A DNA stretch of 10,413 nucleotides. It comes from Acidimicrobiaceae bacterium (lineage in GTDB: Bacteria; Actinomycetota; Acidimicrobiia; Acidimicrobiales; Ilumatobacteraceae). Within the stretch, counting starts at the first letter, position 1, and each line of letters starts with the position of its first letter. Below the pieces are notes generated by a model. The model searched no databases. It saw only the letters and a program-made list of their open reading frames with translations, and was not told where the DNA came from. Shown one piece after another: positions 6,458-10,413 of the stretch. Made by a program: the position numbers and the translations under genes. The stretch lies in the NCBI GenBank assembly GCA_003455715.1, contig DMQJ01000339.1, positions 1 through 10,413 of the forward strand, read 5' to 3'.

Positions 6458-7113
6458 ACGACCACCAGGATGCGGTTGCTGGCGAACGAACCGACGCCCA
6501 CGTGACGCCCTTCGATCTCGATGGTGACCGTGCCGTCAGGCGAGGCGGCGGTGATGACACCGGTGTGCCCGGGCAGGATGCTGCTCTCCTCCAAGAAGTC
6601 GAGCAACCCTGGGGTGAACTCAAGTTCTTCCGGAATCCGCGACACCGTGAACTCCTGGCCCACCTGGATGTCGGAAAGGGGCACCTGGTCGGGGGCGAGG
6701 TAGTTGGCCCCTGGAATGGGGTTGCCGTGCGGGCAGGTGGTGGGATGCCCGAGCACCCGCGACATCGCTTCCTCCACCGCGTCGCTCATGACGTGCTCCC
6801 ACTTGCCTGCTTCGTGGTGTGCGTCGGCCCACGACAGCCCGAGCAGGTCGGTGAGAAATCGCTCGGCCAGACGGTGGCGACGCACCGTGCGCTGGGCCAG
6901 TGCCTGCCCCGCTGAGGTGAGTTGGATGGACCCGGCAGTGGTGACCAGGCCTTCGCCTTCCATGCGCTTGATCATCTCGCTGACCGCTGGCCGCGACACC
7001 TGCAGGCGTTCGGCGATGCGGGCCTGGATGACCGCCACGTCGTCTTCTGCCAACTCGAAGATGCACTCGCAGTACTCCTCGAACGCGGGGTGACGCTCAC
7101 CGGGTGCAGGCAT
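6454..7113 (-). CDS. DtxR/MntR-family metal-dependent repressor
   Basis: A 219-residue metalloregulator with the full DtxR layout. A winged helix-turn-helix spans about 8-66 (ARIAERLQVSRPAVSEMIKRM), a dimerisation and metal-binding domain about 70-138, and an SH3/FeoA-like domain about 148-219. RRHRLAERFLTDLLGL and KWEHVMSDAVE match DtxR/IdeR closely. Ancillary-site residues are His80, Glu84 and His99. Glu106 and His107 of the primary site are kept, but DtxR Cys102 is Gly103 and DtxR Met10 is Glu13, with Glu16 nearby as in MntR. Manganese rather than iron sensing is therefore plausible. NPIPG near 131-135 is the usual linker. The ATG at 7113 has an AGGTAGG ribosome site 8 bases upstream that contains the helicase stop codon. 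It is the second gene of the helicase-regulator-lipoprotein run. Confidence 0.92.
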   Translation of the reverse strand: MPAPGERHPAFEEYCECIFELAEDDVAVIQARIAERLQVSRPAVSEMIKRMEGEGLVTTAGSIQLTSAGQALAQRTVRRHRLAERFLTDLLGLSWADAHHEAGKWEHVMSDAVEEAMSRVLGHPTTCPHGNPIPGANYLAPDQVPLSDIQVGQEFTVSRIPEELEFTPGLLDFLEESSILPGHTGVITAASPDGTVTIEIEGRHVGVGSFASNRILVVV

Positions 7114-7114
7114 G

Positions 7115-7135
7115 GGTAAAGCCTACCTGACAGGT
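7115..7135. promoter_or_regulatory. Two short palindromes at the start of the DtxR-family gene
   Basis: GGTAAAGCCTACC (7115-7127) has 4-base arms around a 5-base centre. ACCTGACAGGT (7125-7135) has 5-base arms around one base, and the two overlap. They cover the ribosome site of the regulator gene and the helicase stop codon. The first loosely recalls the AGGTTAGGCTAACCT core of DtxR/IdeR boxes. Both are short, so either may be chance. Confidence 0.25.
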
Positions 7136-8805
7136 CTGGAGGGCGCCGCTTGGCGCAGCCACTCGTCGGCCTTGCGCAGCCTGCGCTCGAGTTCGCCGTT
7201 GGTGGCCGCGCCCACCGAGGCGATGCCAGCCAGTCGGTTGAGCTCGGCCTGCACACGGCCGTGGCTGTACCCGGTGAGGTCGACCAGACGTTTGGCGACG
7301 TCCATGTTCTTCTGCCGCAGTTCTTCCTTGCGTTCGCCCACGCTGCGGTTGCTCCACAGCACGAACCCGCTCTGCGTGGGAATGTCGGGCAGATCGACGG
7401 AGAGGGCGTCGGTGCCGTCGGCGTCGGGTGTGGGCTCGGGCACGTCGGGTTCGTCGTCGAACAGGGTGAGGCCGTCTTCGGTGATGGCATGCACGCTCAT
7501 CGCCGTGGCGTAGCTGGAGAGCACGCTGAACAGCGACAGCTGCTCGGGCATCAAGTCGAGTTCTTGCTTCGCCTCGCGCTCCAGATCCTCCGGCGAGAAC
7601 TCGTCGTCGCGTTCGGTGGGTGGACGCAACACGTGCCGTCGGGCCTCGGCGATCTGGAACGCGTGGGTGCGCAGGCGCGGGTCGTCGGGCAGGTACAGGT
7701 AGGCCTTCTGGCTGGCAAGGCCCTTCGTCCAGCGCACGAATCGGCCCACGGCCTGGCGGAAGAACAACTCGGTGACCACCGTGCTGGCGTACACACCCAC
7801 CCGCAGCCGGGGGATGTCGACGCCTTCGCTCACCATGCGCACGGCCACCAGCCAGTGACGATCGCTGGCGGCGAAGCGGGCGATCTTGGCGCTGGCATCG
7901 GGGTCGTCGCTGATGACCACCTCGGCCTCCACATGGAAGCGGTGGCGGATGAAGCGAGCGATGTCGCGAGCGTGCTCCTGGTCCATGCAGATGGCCAGGC
8001 CACCCGCGTCGGGGTGGGTCTGGCGCACGTGCAGCAGCCGTTCGTGGGCCTGGGTGATGACCGCCGCCAACCAGTCGCCCTGCAGGCTCAGCGCGGCACG
8101 GAGGCGATGGGAGGCGCCGGTGCGATCGAGCTCGTCGTGGAAGTTGGCGGTGAGCACGGTGCCGTCGGGGGCGCTCCACTCCATCAGCCCGTCGAACCGT
8201 GGGAAGTAGACGGGGCGCACCACGCCGCCGTCGCGCAGTGCATCGGCGTAGCCGTAGGTGAAGTCGGGTTGCGCCTCGCCGCCCTGACCGGTTTCGGCAT
8301 AGTTCACGAACGGGATGCTCGCCGTGTCGCTGCGGAACGGGGTGCCGCTGAGGCACAGGCGGCGATTGGCCAGCTCGAACGCCGTGCGAACGCCATCGCC
8401 CCAGGCCCGTTCGTCGCCCGCGTGGTGCACCTCGTCGAGCACGACGAACGCGTCTCGGGCCAGGCCGCGGAGCTTCTTGGCGGTGTCGGCGGTGCTCACC
8501 TGCTGGTAGGTGGTGACCAGGCCGTGCACATCGGGTGCGAGCCCGTCGGCGGGCGACCAGTTGGGGTCGACCTCCAGGCCCATGCGGTGTGCGGCCTGTG
8601 TCCACTGCACCTTCAGGTGGGTGGTGGGGGCCACGATGATCAGCCGACGCGGCTCCTGGCTGAGCGCCCAACGTGCACAGGCGAGGGCGAACGTGGTCTT
8701 TCCGGCGCCGGGCGTGGCCACGGCGAGGAAGTCGGGCTGCTCGCTGGCGGTGAACTTGTCGAACGCCTCGCGCTGCCACGGGCGGAGTTGCACACGGTCG
8801 CTCAT
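7123..8805 (-). CDS. SF2 DEAD/DEAH-box helicase
   Basis: A 560-residue superfamily 2 ATPase. The N-terminal LRPWQREAF resembles the Q-like motif of the UvrB/RecG/XPB-type group. Walker A is ATPGAGKTT at 30-38, motif Ia is APTTHLKVQW near 59-68, motif II is DEVHH at 124-128, motif III is SGTPFR at 153-158, motif V is MVSEGVDIPR at 324-333, and motif VI is QAVGRFVRW at 351-359. The core ends near 380. The acidic, Pro-rich stretch near 430-470 looks disordered, and the last 70 residues (SHGRVQAELNR, ELERRLRKADEWLR) form a helical tail that I recall in a widespread actinobacterial helicase family of this size. The nucleic-acid substrate is unknown. It starts at ATG 8805, 55 bases after the propeller gene, and its stop lies 9 bases before the DtxR-family start, so it is probably the first gene of that operon. 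Confidence 0.88.
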   Translation of the reverse strand: MSDRVQLRPWQREAFDKFTASEQPDFLAVATPGAGKTTFALACARWALSQEPRRLIIVAPTTHLKVQWTQAAHRMGLEVDPNWSPADGLAPDVHGLVTTYQQVSTADTAKKLRGLARDAFVVLDEVHHAGDERAWGDGVRTAFELANRRLCLSGTPFRSDTASIPFVNYAETGQGGEAQPDFTYGYADALRDGGVVRPVYFPRFDGLMEWSAPDGTVLTANFHDELDRTGASHRLRAALSLQGDWLAAVITQAHERLLHVRQTHPDAGGLAICMDQEHARDIARFIRHRFHVEAEVVISDDPDASAKIARFAASDRHWLVAVRMVSEGVDIPRLRVGVYASTVVTELFFRQAVGRFVRWTKGLASQKAYLYLPDDPRLRTHAFQIAEARRHVLRPPTERDDEFSPEDLEREAKQELDLMPEQLSLFSVLSSYATAMSVHAITEDGLTLFDDEPDVPEPTPDADGTDALSVDLPDIPTQSGFVLWSNRSVGERKEELRQKNMDVAKRLVDLTGYSHGRVQAELNRLAGIASVGAATNGELERRLRKADEWLRQAAPSRPVR

Positions 8806-8860
8806 GGGGACCGCTCAGTCTGGCGGGGCACAAGCGAACTAGCGCGCATCCCAGGCTGGG

Positions 8861-10413
8861 CTACGGGGGCGCGCTCGTGCTGGTGGTCGACGTGGTGCTG
8901 GTGGTCGATGTCGTGCTGGTGGTGCTCGACGTGGTGCTCGACGTCGACGACGGGTCGATCGTCGTGCTGGTCGTCGACGTGGTCGACGTGCTCGAAGTGG
9001 ACGTGCTCGAGGTGGATGTGGTTGACGTGGTCGTCGTGGTGGGCACCGGGTCGGGTGGCGGCACCACCCAGCCGGACGTGAACGCGGCGATGCGGTAGCG
9101 ATGCGGGTGGGGGAACGCGTCGCGCTTCATCAGTCGGGCATTCTGCGAGATGGTGACCACCAACGACCCGCCGCTGGTACGCCACGGCAGCAGGTGCGCG
9201 TGGTAGGTGTTCATCGCCGGGTCGCCGCCGCGTGGGGCAATGCCGCGCAGTTCGGTGGTGGTCCACGGGCCCCACGGTTGGTTGGCCACTTCCACCACCA
9301 ACCGGTCGCCCCAGTAGCCGTCGACCTTGGCCACCGACACCCACTGCCCGCTCAGGTAGCGCGGTTGCATCGGGTTCTCGGTCCAGTAGCGCTGCACGAA
9401 CGGTCGCGCATCGGCAGGGTTGGCCGACCATCCCTCGGCCGTGCGGTACTCCATCGTTGCGCCGAACTGGCCCAGTGGCACTCGCGCCAGGTACATCGCT
9501 GTCGCCGAGTGTTGGCCACCGAAGAACCCGCCCTCGCGCACCAGGTTCTGCTCGAAGGTGTTACCGAACAGGTAGGTGTGTATGGCGTCGCTGGCGACCG
9601 CGTAGCCATAGATGGGGTTGGCGCTGCTGTTGGGCGCCGGGGCGAACGAGCGGCGCTTCAGTGTGCGGGCGTCGTACGTGCCCATCCAGGTGCGAACCGG
9701 ATGCCACCCCAGCCCGTCGCCGGGGCCGGGGGTGTAGTTGTCCTTCACCATTTCCACCCAGAACATGGTGAGCACCCCGTTGAAGGTCTCGCCGCCCATC
9801 GGCCAGAACCACTTCTTCAGCGGGTCGTCACCGTTGCCCGGCTCGAACGCCTTCGGCGCAGCGGCGGTGCCGCGGTGCAGCAGTGAGAAGCAGTTGCCGT
9901 CTTGGATGAGCGCCACGTTGTGGGCGAAGTGGGCCTGATCGAGCCGCGTCGCGCTGCCGCCCGGGTCGATGAAGGCGTCTTGGAAGAACCAGGCGTACCG
10001 GTTGCCGCCGAGGGCCACGACGTGCTGGTAGTCGGCCCCGAGGAGCGGCCCGACTCGTTGGGCGAAGAAGGCGTCGATGGAGCCTGCGCCGGTGCCACCA
10101 GCGCATCCCACGCCGGTGCTGATGTACCCGGCGCCCGTGGTGGTGACCGAAGCGGCCCACGGCGGTGGTGGAGCGGCGGGTGGCGGCTCGGCAGGTGCAG
10201 CGGGTGGGATGTCCCGAGTCACCTCTGCGGGTTCGCCGGGTGGAGGGGCCGCAGGCAGCGTGGTGGTGGGTGCAACGGAGGTGGAGGTGGTGCCGGCAGA
10301 TGTGGTGGGTCGGACGGGACGGCTGGTGGTGGTGCTGTCGTCGCTCGTCGGCGTCGCTGCCCGGCTGTGCTCGGTGGTCGGTGGCGCTGGCGCAGCGAGC
10401 GGCGAGCACAGCT
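8861..10413 (-). CDS. Secreted DUF4185-like beta-propeller protein with Thr/Ser tail (5' end off window)
   Basis: The frame stays open to the right edge. A GTG at 10222 is in frame but is probably an internal valine, because the upstream codons continue a Thr/Pro/Ala-rich linker. The true start and any signal peptide lie outside. About 10130-10410 encodes this linker, with a Cys codon at 10408-10406. About 9065-10120 encodes a domain like DUF4185, a predicted five-bladed propeller related to glycoside hydrolases: GADYQHVVALGGNRYAWFFQD, AHFAHNVALIQDGNC, MYLARVPLGQFG, VEVANQPWGPW and YHAHLLPW. The last 59 residues (8864-9040) are 53 Thr or Ser and end in SAPP, with no membrane anchor or sorting motif. 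The protein is probably extracellular and could bind or cleave a polysaccharide. No catalytic residues can be assigned from sequence alone. It may be transcribed with the helicase gene 55 bases downstream. Confidence 0.75.
   Translation of the reverse strand, partial: LCSPLAAPAPPTTEHSRAATPTSDDSTTTSRPVRPTTSAGTTSTSVAPTTTLPAAPPPGEPAEVTRDIPPAAPAEPPPAAPPPPWAASVTTTGAGYISTGVGCAGGTGAGSIDAFFAQRVGPLLGADYQHVVALGGNRYAWFFQDAFIDPGGSATRLDQAHFAHNVALIQDGNCFSLLHRGTAAAPKAFEPGNGDDPLKKWFWPMGGETFNGVLTMFWVEMVKDNYTPGPGDGLGWHPVRTWMGTYDARTLKRRSFAPAPNSSANPIYGYAVASDAIHTYLFGNTFEQNLVREGGFFGGQHSATAMYLARVPLGQFGATMEYRTAEGWSANPADARPFVQRYWTENPMQPRYLSGQWVSVAKVDGYWGDRLVVEVANQPWGPWTTTELRGIAPRGGDPAMNTYHAHLLPWRTSGGSLVVTISQNARLMKRDAFPHPHRYRIAAFTSGWVVPPPDPVPTTTTTSTTSTSSTSTSSTSTTSTTSTTIDPSSTSSTTSSTTSTTSTTSTTSTTSTSAPP
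8864..9040 (-). repeat. Low-complexity Thr/Ser-codon tract
   Basis: A run of ACC, ACG, AGC, TCG-type codons encodes TTS/STT-like units at the C-terminus of the propeller protein. The tract is interrupted once by Ile-Asp-Pro (TTIDPSS), which splits it into two blocks of about 27 and 29 residues. The repeats are imperfect at the DNA level. On the plus strand it reads as GTGGTCGACGTGGT-like runs. Confidence 0.8.

Noticed and set aside
8806..8860. CCCAGGCTGGG at 8850-8860 as a terminator after the propeller gene
   Set aside because: The arms are 4-5 bases with a loop of 1-3 bases and no T-run, too small to act as an intrinsic terminator.
7150..9081. Open frame of over 600 codons on the plus strand across the helicase
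   Set aside because: It lies opposite the well-supported SF2 helicase and the Thr/Ser tail, has no recognisable motif, and ends in a Trp/Ser/Cys repeat that is the complement of the Thr/Ser codons.
8877..9098. Plus-strand 73-residue Val/Asp-rich frame (VVDVVLVVDVV-like)
   Set aside because: It is the exact complement of the Thr/Ser-codon tract and is explained by it; no ribosome site or family.
10220..10222. GTG at 10222 as the true start of the propeller gene
   Set aside because: The frame remains open to the window edge and the upstream codons continue the same Thr/Pro/Ala-rich linker, so the start is probably outside the window.

Overview
The window is GC-rich, gene-dense bacterial chromosome. 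The ferrochelatase is of the Gram-positive (coproporphyrin) type, the HelD is of the actinobacterial class, several starts are GTG, and one promoter looks leaderless. Together these point to an actinobacterium. A member of the Acidimicrobiia (Ilumatobacter-like) is my best guess, but that is inference from style, not from a marker gene. No tRNA, rRNA, CRISPR array, IS element or integrase is visible, and no gap between genes exceeds about 190 bp.

Layout, left to right. (1) 1-1913, minus strand: a two-gene heme operon, hemE (uroporphyrinogen decarboxylase) followed by a ferrochelatase cut by the left edge. The two genes share a 4-base ATGA overlap. (2) 1914-2101: a divergent intergenic region largely filled by two near-identical 46-bp imperfect palindromes plus a degenerate third arm. 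(3) 2102-2878, plus strand: an RhlG-like short-chain dehydrogenase. (4) 2905-3728, minus strand: a two-gene module of an XRE-type HTH regulator and a small AbiEii-like nucleotidyltransferase with a GTGA overlap. It looks like a toxin-antitoxin pair, and a 12-bp perfect palindrome sits in its presumed promoter. (5) 3892-6051, plus strand: a HelD-type UvrD-like ATPase that acts on RNA polymerase, divergent from the XRE/NTase module.

(6) 6044-8805, minus strand: an apparent operon of an SF2 DEAD/DEAH helicase, a DtxR/MntR-family metalloregulator and a small putative lipoprotein. The genes are 9 bp apart and then overlap by 4 bp. The lipoprotein gene overlaps the end of helD by 8 bp tail to tail. 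(7) 8861-10413, minus strand: a secreted DUF4185-like beta-propeller protein that begins beyond the right edge and ends in a 59-residue Thr/Ser-rich tail.

Most of this is housekeeping: heme synthesis, metal sensing and RNA polymerase recycling. The points most worth a second look are the palindromic repeats at 1968-2074, the XRE/nucleotidyltransferase pair with its candidate operator, a HelD that seems to lack the long primary-channel insertion, the altered metal ligands of the DtxR-family protein, and the Thr/Ser tail with no anchor. I do not see a clearly new multi-gene system.
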